IMG/VR virus record: IMGVR_UViG_3300043803_000818
Coordinates: 1-30,844 of that record
From: a virus
DNA: 30,844 nucleotides
Strand: one strand, 5' to 3'
Below, piece by piece: positions 14,734 to 20,138 of the stretch (positions within the stretch are counted from its first letter, which is position 1; the number at the start of each line of letters is the position of its first letter). The notes beneath the pieces are model-generated. The model made no database searches, had not been told where the DNA came from, and saw nothing but the letters and a program-made list of their open reading frames with translations. The position numbers and the translations under genes are program-made.

Positions 14734-14748
14734 CAGACTCCGCAGCGG
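14734..14748 (-). repeat. Repeat copy 3 (CCGCTGCGGAGTCTG)
   Basis: Exact copy, 5 nt after the TGA of the amidotransferase gene (minus strand). Confidence 0.9.
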
Positions 14749-14753
14749 CGAAA

Positions 14754-15608
14754 TCAGATGGCGTCGTGCAGAGCCTCGATGCCGTAGTGGCCGAGAATGT
14801 CCTGCACTTCCGACAAGCACTTGCGACTGAACCCGTAGGTGAGCAACTCCTCCACGCGGAGGTCGGTGTAGAACGCCGTCTCGCGGTCGTCCTCCTCCTG
14901 CTCGTCGGGCAGGCGGTCGTACGCCGTGCGAGTGGCAGCGGCGGACGCGGCGTTGTCCTCGTCCACGTACTTCCACTTGCCATCCGACGCCTCGATCCAC
15001 GAACGCTCGGTCTTGGGCTTCGTCGTGGTGCGAGATGTCAGGCCGAAGCCGATGCTGCGGTAGTACGATCCCTCGTGCGAGTCGTTGCTGTACCAGTGAC
15101 CGTCACGCGACCAGTCACCATCGTCCTCGTTCCAGATGCAGTAGTCGCCGTCCGCCCGCAGGAACACGAACTTGCTGCCGGAGTGGGCAAGTTGCTGCGT
15201 GTACACAACCTCGTTGCGTCGGTAGAAGTCCGAGTCCCTTGCGTGCAGCGGCTTGAGCACCAACTCGTTGAAGTGCCAAGTGTCACTGCGATCCTTGTCC
15301 ACGTCGCAATGGATGGAGATCACGCCGTTGTGGATCACGGCGAGCGAGTCGCTCACCATGAACGGGTGACAGTTGCCCGTGTCCTTCTTGCCGTGCGTGG
15401 CCCATCGGAAGTGGATGATGGCCTGCTTGTCGGCGTACGGCTCAAGGGCTTCGCGGAACTCCTCAAAGTTGCCGATGCCGCAGCGGGTGACGAGCGTGCC
15501 GTCAACGACGACGGCGAACCCCCACGAATCGTCGTTCACGGCGAAGCCGTTGCGGTAGGCGGACCAGTCGGGCGTGGTGGTGGCGGGCTTGTAGATGGCG
15601 AGGCACAT
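14754..15608 (-). CDS. Class II glutamine amidotransferase
   Basis: 284 residues. Cys2 directly after the initiator Met (MCLAIYKP) is the expected N-terminal nucleophile once Met is removed. HFRWATHG (66-73) and HNG (93-95) match the glutamine- and oxyanion-binding elements of class II (Ntn) glutaminases. This fold frees ammonia from glutamine and passes it to a partner synthetase. Residues about 97-284 are a lineage-specific extension with Asp/Trp-rich segments. The ATG has AAGGAG 8 nt upstream. Its partner is probably the amidoligase gene immediately upstream in the same operon (37 bp gap). Phage copies of this pairing have been noted in surveys of amidoligases. Confidence 0.8.
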   Translation of the reverse strand: MCLAIYKPATTTPDWSAYRNGFAVNDDSWGFAVVVDGTLVTRCGIGNFEEFREALEPYADKQAIIHFRWATHGKKDTGNCHPFMVSDSLAVIHNGVISIHCDVDKDRSDTWHFNELVLKPLHARDSDFYRRNEVVYTQQLAHSGSKFVFLRADGDYCIWNEDDGDWSRDGHWYSNDSHEGSYYRSIGFGLTSRTTTKPKTERSWIEASDGKWKYVDEDNAASAAATRTAYDRLPDEQEEDDRETAFYTDLRVEELLTYGFSRKCLSEVQDILGHYGIEALHDAI

Positions 15609-15645
15609 GCAGGAATCTCCTTGTGAGTGTGAGTGAAACCAGGAA

Positions 15646-16890
15646 TCAGGCACCGACGACGGACGACGTACGGATCATGTTGAACACGGGCGACCGCTCC
15701 TTCGGGTTGGCGATGCTCGCCGGGAGCGGACTGTTGCTGCGGTAGCCGCCGCTGATGAGCGGATGCGACAGCAGGAACTCATGCAGGAAGCGGTACGCAC
15801 TGCGATTGACCGCCACAAAGTTGCGGAAGTTGACGAAGTGCAGCGGGTCGAGGGACGACTCGACCGCACCGAACCCGTGTGCTGCCTGCTCGCAGAACTT
15901 GACAGCCGCAACGGCGAACTCGTGGTTCTTGAGGATCGCTCGGCCGTACAGGTTGCTCTTGAACAGGCGGAACTCGACGGTGGTGTTCGTCACGTTCAGC
16001 ACTTCGTAGCGGTCGCTGTTCTCCGTCTGGGTCAGTTGCTTGGTGCGGAACTTGTTGAATCCCGCAGGGCGACAGGCGATGGCTTCCAGGAACGCACGGT
16101 TGGGCTCGGCGTTCATGAACACCAGCAACTTGCCCAGCGTGAGCGGGCCGATGGCCGCTTTGGACAGGTGGATGTGGTGACCAACGTCCTCGCCCATGTC
16201 CCACGCCGAGCAGCGTCCGTTGCCGAGCGTCTTGAACGCCCCGAAGATGCCGTAGACCTGCTCGGTCGTGAGCGGGACCGTGACCAACTCAAAGCCGCCG
16301 CTGCCGTACTCGTCGAGCGAGCCGTCGCGTTTGGCGATGGCGCACTTGCGGTTGCGGGTGAGCGGATTGAGTTTCCGATACAGGTCGTTGACTTGGGCGA
16401 GCGTGTGTTCCACGTCGCTGAAGTCCTCGTCGTCGGAGTACATCTCGATCTCGTGACCGGCGTACATGTACGCGGGGCCACGAGCCGGGTCAGCCTCCCA
16501 GCCATGCACGCGGTGAGCCCGCGTGCCGTAGTCGTCGAGGCTGTTGTCGAAGTCCGTGTGGTGGCAGTCGCAGTCGTCGTCGTAGCACTCGCCGTTGGAG
16601 CAGCGGGTGCAGCCGTTGGAGTCCTCCCCGTCGCAGTCGTACCCGTCCGAGTCGTACCCCTCTCGGTCGTACCCGTTGCGGTCGTAGCCCGCGTAGCAGT
16701 ATCCCTCCGAGTCCAGCCGCTCCCCGTCGCGTGTGAGTCGGGTGGTGGGGCTGAACTCCGTCTCGGTGGTTTGGTGGATGCCCTCACTGTCGAACCCGTT
16801 GGGGTCGTACAGCGTGCCCGTCTCGTTGTGGATGCCGGTGGACTCATTGAACCCGTACGCGTCGTGCAGGACTTCGTTCTCGTCGCTCAT
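15646..16890 (-). CDS. Amidoligase-family (COOH-NH2 ligase) protein with Y-D-x-x-G repeats
   Basis: 414 residues. Core motifs of the phage-type amidoligase family occur in order: GHEIEM (145-150), AIAKRDGSLDEYGSGGFELVT (split about 184-204), GHHIHLS (237-243) and VEFRLF (305-310). These enzymes are glutamine-synthetase-like ATP-dependent ligases that join a carboxylate and an amine, making amides or isopeptides. The N-terminus carries a run of GYDRNGYDREGYDSDGYD-type repeats (about 68-86) and a Cys-rich stretch (CTRCSNGECYDDDCDC, about 94-109), perhaps a metal site. ATP-grasp or GS roles are inferred. The start ATG has GAGGAG 7 nt upstream. It is cotranscribed with the amidotransferase downstream (37 bp gap). 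Confidence 0.8.
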   Translation of the reverse strand: MSDENEVLHDAYGFNESTGIHNETGTLYDPNGFDSEGIHQTTETEFSPTTRLTRDGERLDSEGYCYAGYDRNGYDREGYDSDGYDCDGEDSNGCTRCSNGECYDDDCDCHHTDFDNSLDDYGTRAHRVHGWEADPARGPAYMYAGHEIEMYSDDEDFSDVEHTLAQVNDLYRKLNPLTRNRKCAIAKRDGSLDEYGSGGFELVTVPLTTEQVYGIFGAFKTLGNGRCSAWDMGEDVGHHIHLSKAAIGPLTLGKLLVFMNAEPNRAFLEAIACRPAGFNKFRTKQLTQTENSDRYEVLNVTNTTVEFRLFKSNLYGRAILKNHEFAVAAVKFCEQAAHGFGAVESSLDPLHFVNFRNFVAVNRSAYRFLHEFLLSHPLISGGYRSNSPLPASIANPKERSPVFNMIRTSSVVGA

Positions 16891-16921
16891 GTCTCGCTCC
16901 TCAGCGAAGGTGAAAAAGAAA

Positions 16922-16946
16922 GGGCCGCCCCACGACGGGACGGCCC
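16922..16946 (-). terminator. Terminator-like hairpin in leader of amidoligase gene
   Basis: On the minus strand GGGCCGTCCC/GGGGCGGCCC (10 bp with one wobble) and a 5-nt loop are followed by TTTCTTTTT: a textbook intrinsic terminator. It lies about 31 nt before the amidoligase start and 11 nt after repeat copy 4, so it is inside the operon; the reading of the operon past this point would need antitermination, attenuation or inefficiency. Confidence 0.75.
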
Positions 16947-16957
16947 ATGCCGAAAAC

Positions 16958-16972
16958 CAGACTCCGCAGCGG
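16958..16972 (-). repeat. Repeat copy 4 (CCGCTGCGGAGTCTG)
   Basis: Exact copy just after the TGA of the 42-residue gene, 11 nt before the terminator-like hairpin at 16922. Confidence 0.9.
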
Positions 16973-16976
16973 CGGA

Positions 16977-17105
16977 TCACCGCTGCTTTTGCTTGCGGCG
17001 AGTGGCTCGCTTGGCGTGCTTGCGTGCCACTCGCAGTCGCTCCTCCTCCTTGACGCGTTCAGCCTTGACCAGTGACCACCACTGGTCGTTCCAGCGGTTG
17101 CCCAT
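16977..17105 (-). CDS. Small Lys/Arg-rich protein (42 aa)
   Basis: 42 residues: MGNRWNDQWWSLVKAERVKE, then a highly basic helix ending ATRRKQKQR. The ATG overlaps the TGA of the upstream 71-residue gene (TGATG) and AGGAGG sits 4-5 nt ahead. Too short for automated calls, but start coupling and repeat copy 4 right after its stop both support it. A small basic helix could bind RNA or DNA; unassigned. Confidence 0.7.
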   Translation of the reverse strand: MGNRWNDQWWSLVKAERVKEEERLRVARKHAKRATRRKQKQR

Positions 17106-17320
17106 CAGTCCTCCTGCCAGGAGGGGAACGCGATGGGGCCGGGATAGCCGCCACCTACGCAGTCCCGAAGGAAACTGGCGTAGCGTTCCAGTTCATGCGA
17201 GAGGCGCATGGCCTGCTCCTGCCAGGGGATACCCTCGCCAACGTCCTCGCCGCACAGGATGCGATGGCTGGCAAGGATGGAATCGCGGTACGAAACCGCC
17301 ACCTTGTAGGCGTCGGCCAT
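17105..17320 (-). CDS. Small hypothetical protein (71 aa)
   Basis: 71 residues: helical N-terminal half (VAVSYRDSILASHRILCGED) and a second helix (QEQAMRLSHELERYASFLRDCV), then a short flexible tail. GGAGG lies 8 nt before the ATG. Its stop overlaps the next start. No family recognised. Confidence 0.65.
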   Translation of the reverse strand: MADAYKVAVSYRDSILASHRILCGEDVGEGIPWQEQAMRLSHELERYASFLRDCVGGGYPGPIAFPSWQED

Positions 17321-17322
17321 GT

Positions 17323-17493
17323 TCAGCCCTCCTTCTTCACGAGGTCGGCCACTTCACGACGCTCACGCGGGGTGAGCGTGCGGAGGTCGGCCAGCAGGTG
17401 ACGCTGCGACTTCGCACCCACTTCGCTTGCCACACGGGCGAGCGAGACGAAGTGCATGAGGCGGGGGTTGGTGGTGGTGACATGCGTGCGCAT
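17323..17493 (-). CDS. Small hypothetical protein (56 aa)
   Basis: 56 residues starting MRTHVTTTNPRLMHFVSL, ending in a helix with RTLTPRERREVADLVKKEG. AGGAG 7 nt before the ATG fixes the start; the 13 upstream in-frame codons cover the hairpin of repeat copy 5 and are not used. The stop precedes the next start by 2 nt. Unassigned. Confidence 0.65.
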   Translation of the reverse strand: MRTHVTTTNPRLMHFVSLARVASEVGAKSQRHLLADLRTLTPRERREVADLVKKEG

Positions 17494-17515
17494 GGGAACT
17501 CTCCTGTGAAATGCG

Positions 17516-17550
17516 ACGGGGCCAGCCGCCACCGTGACGACTGGCCCCGT
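17516..17550 (-). other. Hairpin after repeat copy 5
   Basis: 10-bp perfect stem ACGGGGCCAG/CTGGCCCCGT with a 15-nt loop, in the leader of the 56-residue gene; 15 nt from repeat copy 5. Confidence 0.75.
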
Positions 17551-17565
17551 TCGCAGTGTGAAAAT

Positions 17566-17580
17566 CAGACTCCGCAGCGG
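17566..17580 (-). repeat. Repeat copy 5 (CCGCTGCGGAGTCTG)
   Basis: Exact copy 4 nt after the TAA of the 73-residue gene; the sequence after it (ATTTTCA) is also shared loosely with copies 3 and 4 (GGTTTC, GGTTTTC). Confidence 0.9.
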
Positions 17581-17584
17581 CGAT

Positions 17585-17806
17585 TTACCGGGTCAGCGGG
17601 TTGACATCGGCCTCCTCCGCAGGCAGGCCGTCGCGGAACGCCCGCACCACGTCGTTGCTGTGCTCGTGGCCGGGAATCGTGGCCCGTGCCATGCGGACCT
17701 GCTTCGTGTCCAGGTACGGGCCGTACACGCGACCGTCGCTCTTGAGGTTGACGAGGTAGAAGCAGCCGTCCTTGCCGGTGAACTGGGCGAGAGGGGAACG
17801 GGGCAT
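17585..17806 (-). CDS. Small hypothetical protein (73 aa)
   Basis: 73 residues with FYLVNLKSDGRVYGPYLDTKQV forming a probable beta-sheet, then an acidic helix with RAFRDGLPAEEAD. AAGGAG is 7 nt ahead of the ATG. It sits between a structured leader (17843-17919) and repeat copy 5. No family recognised. Confidence 0.65.
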   Translation of the reverse strand: MPRSPLAQFTGKDGCFYLVNLKSDGRVYGPYLDTKQVRMARATIPGHEHSNDVVRAFRDGLPAEEADVNPLTR

Positions 17807-17842
17807 GGTGAACTCCTTGTGAAACAGGGACTAGAAACACAA

Positions 17843-17870
17843 ACGCCCACCGCGAAGTTGCGATGGGCGT
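17843..17870 (-). terminator. Terminator-like hairpin in leader of the 73-residue gene
   Basis: On the minus strand ACGCCCA/TGGGCGT (7 bp) with an inner CGC/GCG pairing, followed by TTGTGTTTCT. It resembles an intrinsic terminator and lies inside the operon about 36 nt upstream of the 73-residue gene's ATG, 3 nt after the larger fold at 17873-17919. Confidence 0.6.
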
Positions 17871-17872
17871 AG

Positions 17873-17919
17873 GTGAGGGGGCGGGCTACGAACCCGCCCG
17901 AGCCGTCGTCGGCCCTCAC
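17873..17919 (-). other. Branched RNA fold in leader, superficially tRNA-like
   Basis: A 7-bp outer stem GTGAGGG (17913-17919 side)/CCCTCAC encloses a small CCG-loop-CGG hairpin and a 6-bp GGCGGG-TTCGTAG-CCCGCC hairpin. The outer stem, T-arm-like hairpin and 47-nt size recall a truncated tRNA. The T-loop lacks the conserved A at position 58, no anticodon arm is present and no CCA follows, so it is not a tRNA. Most likely a stable leader structure. Confidence 0.5.
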
Positions 17920-17923
17920 TGGT

Positions 17924-17938
17924 CAGACTCCGCAGCGG
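17924..17938 (-). repeat. Repeat copy 6 (CCGCTGCGGAGTCTG)
   Basis: Exact copy 5 nt after the TGA of the 142-residue basic gene, 4 nt before the branched fold at 17873-17919. Confidence 0.9.
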
Positions 17939-17943
17939 CGGAA

Positions 17944-18372
17944 TCAGCGAATCTGGGCGGCAACCTTGCGGATCTCGTCGCTCCGGATCACGTTGTTGAT
18001 CGCCGCGAACAACTCCGCCTTGCGGGCGTTGTCACCGGCCGGGAGCCACGCCGTGAGCGGTCCGATCTGCACGATCTGGCCCTTCACGCCCTTCTTCGTG
18101 ACGTGATCCTTGACGCTCCACGCGGGGCGTGCCTTCTTCACCTTCGCGGGCTTCTCCACCGGCACGACCGCTGCGGCAGCGGGCTTGGCCTTCTTCGCCT
18201 TCGCGGGCTTGCCAGTGGCCTTCTGCGACTCCCGCCACTTGCGGAGAGCCTCCGGGTTGCCCTTCCGCTTCTTCACGGGGGCGGGCACGGCCATCGTCTG
18301 CAACTCCGCGACAGCGGCGGCGTGGGCAGCGGAGTCGGTCGTGGACAGGAACTTCAAGAACTGGGCAATCAT
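17944..18372 (-). CDS. Lys/Ala/Pro-rich, histone H1-like basic protein
   Basis: 142 residues. After an N-terminal helix (MIAQFLKFLSTTDSAAHAAA) comes a long basic stretch (about 34-86) with repeated KPAKAKKAKP and KPAKVKKARP blocks, then a globular C-terminal part (PAWSVKDHVTKKGVKG...NVIRSDEIRKVAAQIR). The Lys/Ala/Pro repeats resemble bacterial histone H1-like tails. Such proteins bind DNA non-specifically and could condense or regulate phage DNA. GAGGAG precedes the ATG by 5-7 nt; the 21 upstream in-frame codons lie over the leader hairpin. Unassigned to a family. Confidence 0.7.
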   Translation of the reverse strand: MIAQFLKFLSTTDSAAHAAAVAELQTMAVPAPVKKRKGNPEALRKWRESQKATGKPAKAKKAKPAAAAVVPVEKPAKVKKARPAWSVKDHVTKKGVKGQIVQIGPLTAWLPAGDNARKAELFAAINNVIRSDEIRKVAAQIR

Positions 18373-18415
18373 GGGATTCTCCTCATGGAAAGGAACACAC
18401 CGAACCAGTGACGAA

Positions 18416-18428
18416 CGGCAACGTGCCG
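18416..18428 (-). other. Hairpin after repeat copy 7
   Basis: 5-bp stem CGGCA/TGCCG with a 3-nt loop, 11 nt from repeat copy 7. Weaker than the other leader hairpins. Confidence 0.55.
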
Positions 18429-18439
18429 CCGCCACAATT

Positions 18440-18454
18440 CAGACTCCGCAGCGG
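18440..18454 (-). repeat. Repeat copy 7 (CCGCTGCGGAGTCTG)
   Basis: Exact copy 4 nt after the TGA of the 59-residue gene. Confidence 0.9.
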
Positions 18455-18458
18455 CGAT

Positions 18459-18638
18459 TCACGCCACCATCAGCACCGGGAACCGGGACTCGATCACGAC
18501 CTCACCGGCAGGGTCGTACAACACGAACAGCCGCACGCCGTCCGCGTTGTCGTTGATGTACCAGCGGGCCTTCCGCTCGCAGGGAAAGACGTAGGCACGA
18601 CGCTCGCCGCTGGCGTTGATGGACACGACGCAGAACAT
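18459..18638 (-). CDS. Small hypothetical protein (59 aa)
   Basis: 59 residues beginning MFCVVSINASGERRAYVFPC. Alternating strand pattern and the aromatic WYINDN and LFVLYDPAGEVV segments suggest a small beta-sheet protein. GGAG 5 nt ahead of the ATG supports this start; the longer in-frame extension runs through a hairpin and repeat and is not favoured. Unassigned. Confidence 0.65.
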   Translation of the reverse strand: MFCVVSINASGERRAYVFPCERKARWYINDNADGVRLFVLYDPAGEVVIESRFPVLMVA

Positions 18639-18669
18639 GGGACGCTCCGGGTGAGGGGGACGGGACGGA

Positions 18670-18684
18670 GGCCGAACGTCGGCC
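18670..18684 (-). other. Hairpin after repeat copy 8
   Basis: 6-bp perfect stem GGCCGA/TCGGCC with 3-nt loop CGT (minus strand), 10 nt from repeat copy 8. Copy 7's hairpin has the same 3-nt loop. Confidence 0.65.
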
Positions 18685-18694
18685 AGCCGAAAGA

Positions 18695-18709
18695 CAGACG
18701 CCGCAACGG
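18695..18709 (-). repeat. Repeat copy 8, variant (CCGTTGCGGCGTCTG)
   Basis: Two-base variant of the element (CCGTTGCGGCGTCTG) 5 nt after the TGA of the 71-residue gene; same placement as the others. The variant shows the element is under selection or evolving, not a recent exact copy. Confidence 0.8.
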
Positions 18710-18714
18710 CGGAA

Positions 18715-18930
18715 TCAGCCGAAAGCGACTTGATCGGCTTCGTGGGTCGAGCCGTCCGGGCGGCGGATCGTGTGGCCGAACTCCCCGCTACGGCACAACT
18801 CACGAGCAGCAGCCGCCGCGCTGTCGTAGTCGGGGAACGATTCCCGGCTGACTTCGACACGACGCTCCACCCAAGTACCGTCGAACATGCGGTAGCCGGG
18901 AATCGTCCAGTTGTGTTCCAGAACCCACAT
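18715..18930 (-). CDS. Small hypothetical protein, first gene of the leftward operon
   Basis: 71 residues beginning MWVLEHNWTIPGYRMFDGTW; a beta-rich N-terminal half and an acidic helix with DYDSAAAAARELCRSGEFGH. GAGAGGAAGG lies about 8 nt before the ATG. It is the first gene transcribed leftward after the divergent control region, so it would be expressed early. The frame extends upstream to 19143 but through the hairpin, repeat and probable control region. Unassigned. Confidence 0.65.
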   Translation of the reverse strand: MWVLEHNWTIPGYRMFDGTWVERRVEVSRESFPDYDSAAAAARELCRSGEFGHTIRRPDGSTHEADQVAFG

Positions 18931-18955
18931 GCTGCACCTTCCTCTCGTGCCGGTC

Positions 18956-18976
18956 ACGACGGTCACTCGCCGTCGT
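18956..18976 (-). other. Hairpin after repeat copy 9, leader of first leftward gene
   Basis: 7-bp perfect stem ACGACGG/CCGTCGT with a 7-nt loop, 15 nt from repeat copy 9, and 25 nt before the ATG. Confidence 0.7.
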
Positions 18977-18991
18977 CGATCCGACACAAGG

Positions 18992-19006
18992 CAGACTCCG
19001 CAGCGA
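18992..19006 (-). repeat. Repeat copy 9, slightly shortened, in leader of first gene
   Basis: Fourteen of fifteen bases of the element (TCGCTGCGGAGTCTG, first base differs). No stop codon precedes it, so the element does not need an upstream gene; it belongs to the leader of the downstream gene. Confidence 0.8.
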
Positions 19007-19041
19007 ACGGACCGCGATGATTGAGCGTTTCGGCAGGCCGG

Positions 19042-19273
19042 TTCACGGCCGCCCTCGACAGCGTGAAGCGGAAGCCTTTGGAAATGCTGGGGTTGGGGCG
19101 GCGTATAGATGGCACGCCCCCGAGCCCCCCCCAGCCGCGTCACGTATCAGTTACGTTCCCCTCCTGGATTTTTTCCCAAAATAGATCGACCCCTGCCCGC
19201 TGGGGGGTTGCTATACGCCCGTCCAGGCTTATGCTGTCCACCTGTCCAGCATCCCAATGAGAGAGAGGAACCG
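19042..19273. promoter_or_regulatory. Divergent control region
   Basis: Non-coding DNA between the leftward operon and the rightward SSB operon. A CTATACGCC motif lies on the plus strand at 19211-19219 and on the minus strand at 19100-19108, facing outward. ACGTA-TCAGT-TACGT (19142-19156) is a short perfect dyad. An AT-rich stretch GATTTTTTCCCAAAATAGATC (about 19168-19188) interrupts the GC-rich DNA. A possible rightward promoter is TTGCTA (19208-19213), 16 bp, TATGCT (19230-19235), 38 nt before the SSB ATG. No leftward -35 is clear. Likely holds both promoters and an operator. Confidence 0.55.
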
Positions 19274-19627
19274 ATGATCGAAGCGACCGTGACTGGCAAT
19301 GTGGGCAAGGTGAACGAACTCAGGATCACCAAGAGCGGGAAGGCGATGCTGACCTTCTCGGTGGCCTCGACGGAGAAGAAGGACGGGCCGACGACGTGGG
19401 TGGAGGTGGTCTGCTTTGACGAGCAGGCGGAGACATGCTCTCAGACGCTCCAGAAGGGCCAGAGAGTCGTTGTCTCCGGCCGGGCTGGTCTGGAGACGTA
19501 CGAGAAGAAGGACGGCTCACAGGGCTTCTCGTTGCGTCTAATGGCGAACGAGGTGGGTGTCAGCCTGCGGTGGCCCAAGCGGGAGCCTGCTGGCGTGGGT
19601 GCGGATGACGAGATTCCCTTCGCATGA
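19274..19627 (+). CDS. ssb: Single-stranded DNA-binding protein
   Basis: 117 residues of bacterial SSB type: an OB-fold core opening MIEATVTGNVGKVNELRIT, with LTFSVASTEK, TTWVEVVCFDEQAE and RVVVSGRAGLETYE, and the acidic C-terminal tip DDEIPF (111-116) that docks partner proteins. It coats single-stranded DNA during replication and recruits enzymes through that tip. AGAGAGGAACCG precedes the ATG. It is the first gene of the rightward operon; its stop overlaps the next start (ATGA). Short length compared with cellular SSBs is usual for phages. Confidence 0.9.
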   Translation: MIEATVTGNVGKVNELRITKSGKAMLTFSVASTEKKDGPTTWVEVVCFDEQAETCSQTLQKGQRVVVSGRAGLETYEKKDGSQGFSLRLMANEVGVSLRWPKREPAGVGADDEIPFA

Positions 19628-19914
19628 GCGTCGAGGAACTCGACCGTATCGCCGCCGCGTTGCCGGAGTGGGAAAGGATGCCCCCTCCGGCTTCCGGCGT
19701 TGAGGCGGACCGGCTGGCCCTTGTGGCCCGAGTGGAGGCGGAATCGGCGGCGGTCTACCGGCAGCACGAGTCCCGCATGGCGAACCTGCGGAGCATGGAG
19801 CGGACGGTGTGGATCCTGGTCATAGCCTTGCTGGCCGGGACGGTGGCGGCGGTGGTGGCGGAGGTGTTCTCCGGCCCGCCTGCGAACCCCGAGTTCTTGA
19901 GGGAGAAGCCATGA
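19624..19914 (+). CDS. Small membrane protein with coiled-coil N-terminus
   Basis: 96 residues: residues 28-60 form a charged helix with coiled-coil character (DRLALVARVEAESAAVYRQH), followed by a clear membrane segment at 61-80 (TVWILVIALLAGTVAAVVAE) and a short tail. The ATG overlaps the SSB stop. Topology is likely N-in. No family assigned. Confidence 0.65.
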   Translation: MSVEELDRIAAALPEWERMPPPASGVEADRLALVARVEAESAAVYRQHESRMANLRSMERTVWILVIALLAGTVAAVVAEVFSGPPANPEFLREKP

Positions 19915-20138
19915 CCCTTCCCTGCGAGCGAACGCTGGCGGTCCTGCGCGCCCGCAACTTCCTGGTGCGGCTCTCCAACGTCTATGAGGAGGGCGGCATC
20001 AAGGGGATCCGCACGGAGGTTCGCCAAGAGGCTAGGGCTGTTCTGCGACATTTCCCGCACTGGTTTGATATGGGGCGTGCTGACTGCTTTGACGAGCAGG
20101 CCGCAATGCTGTGGGCCAACGAGGAGGACAAGCCATGA
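19911..20138 (+). CDS. BPSL0761-family protein
   Basis: 75 residues: MTLPCERTLAVLRARNFLVRL, then EARAVLRHFPHWFDM near 45-58. The MTxPxERTxAVLxxRxFL opening and the RxLLRHFP motif match the BPSL0761 family of small bacterial and phage proteins of unknown function. The ATG overlaps the previous stop (ATGA). Very likely cotranscribed with ssb. Confidence 0.75.
   Translation: MTLPCERTLAVLRARNFLVRLSNVYEEGGIKGIRTEVRQEARAVLRHFPHWFDMGRADCFDEQAAMLWANEEDKP

Noticed and set aside
17873-17919. tRNA gene
   Set aside because: Only an outer stem and a T-like arm are present, the T-loop lacks the conserved A, there is no anticodon arm and no CCA. Kept as a structured leader instead.
11400-19006. CRISPR array or transposon terminal repeats as explanation of the repeat family
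   Set aside because: Spacing is irregular (hundreds to thousands of bp), the DNA between copies is coding, and no transposase flanks them. Copies are tied to start regions of genes, not to mobile ends.
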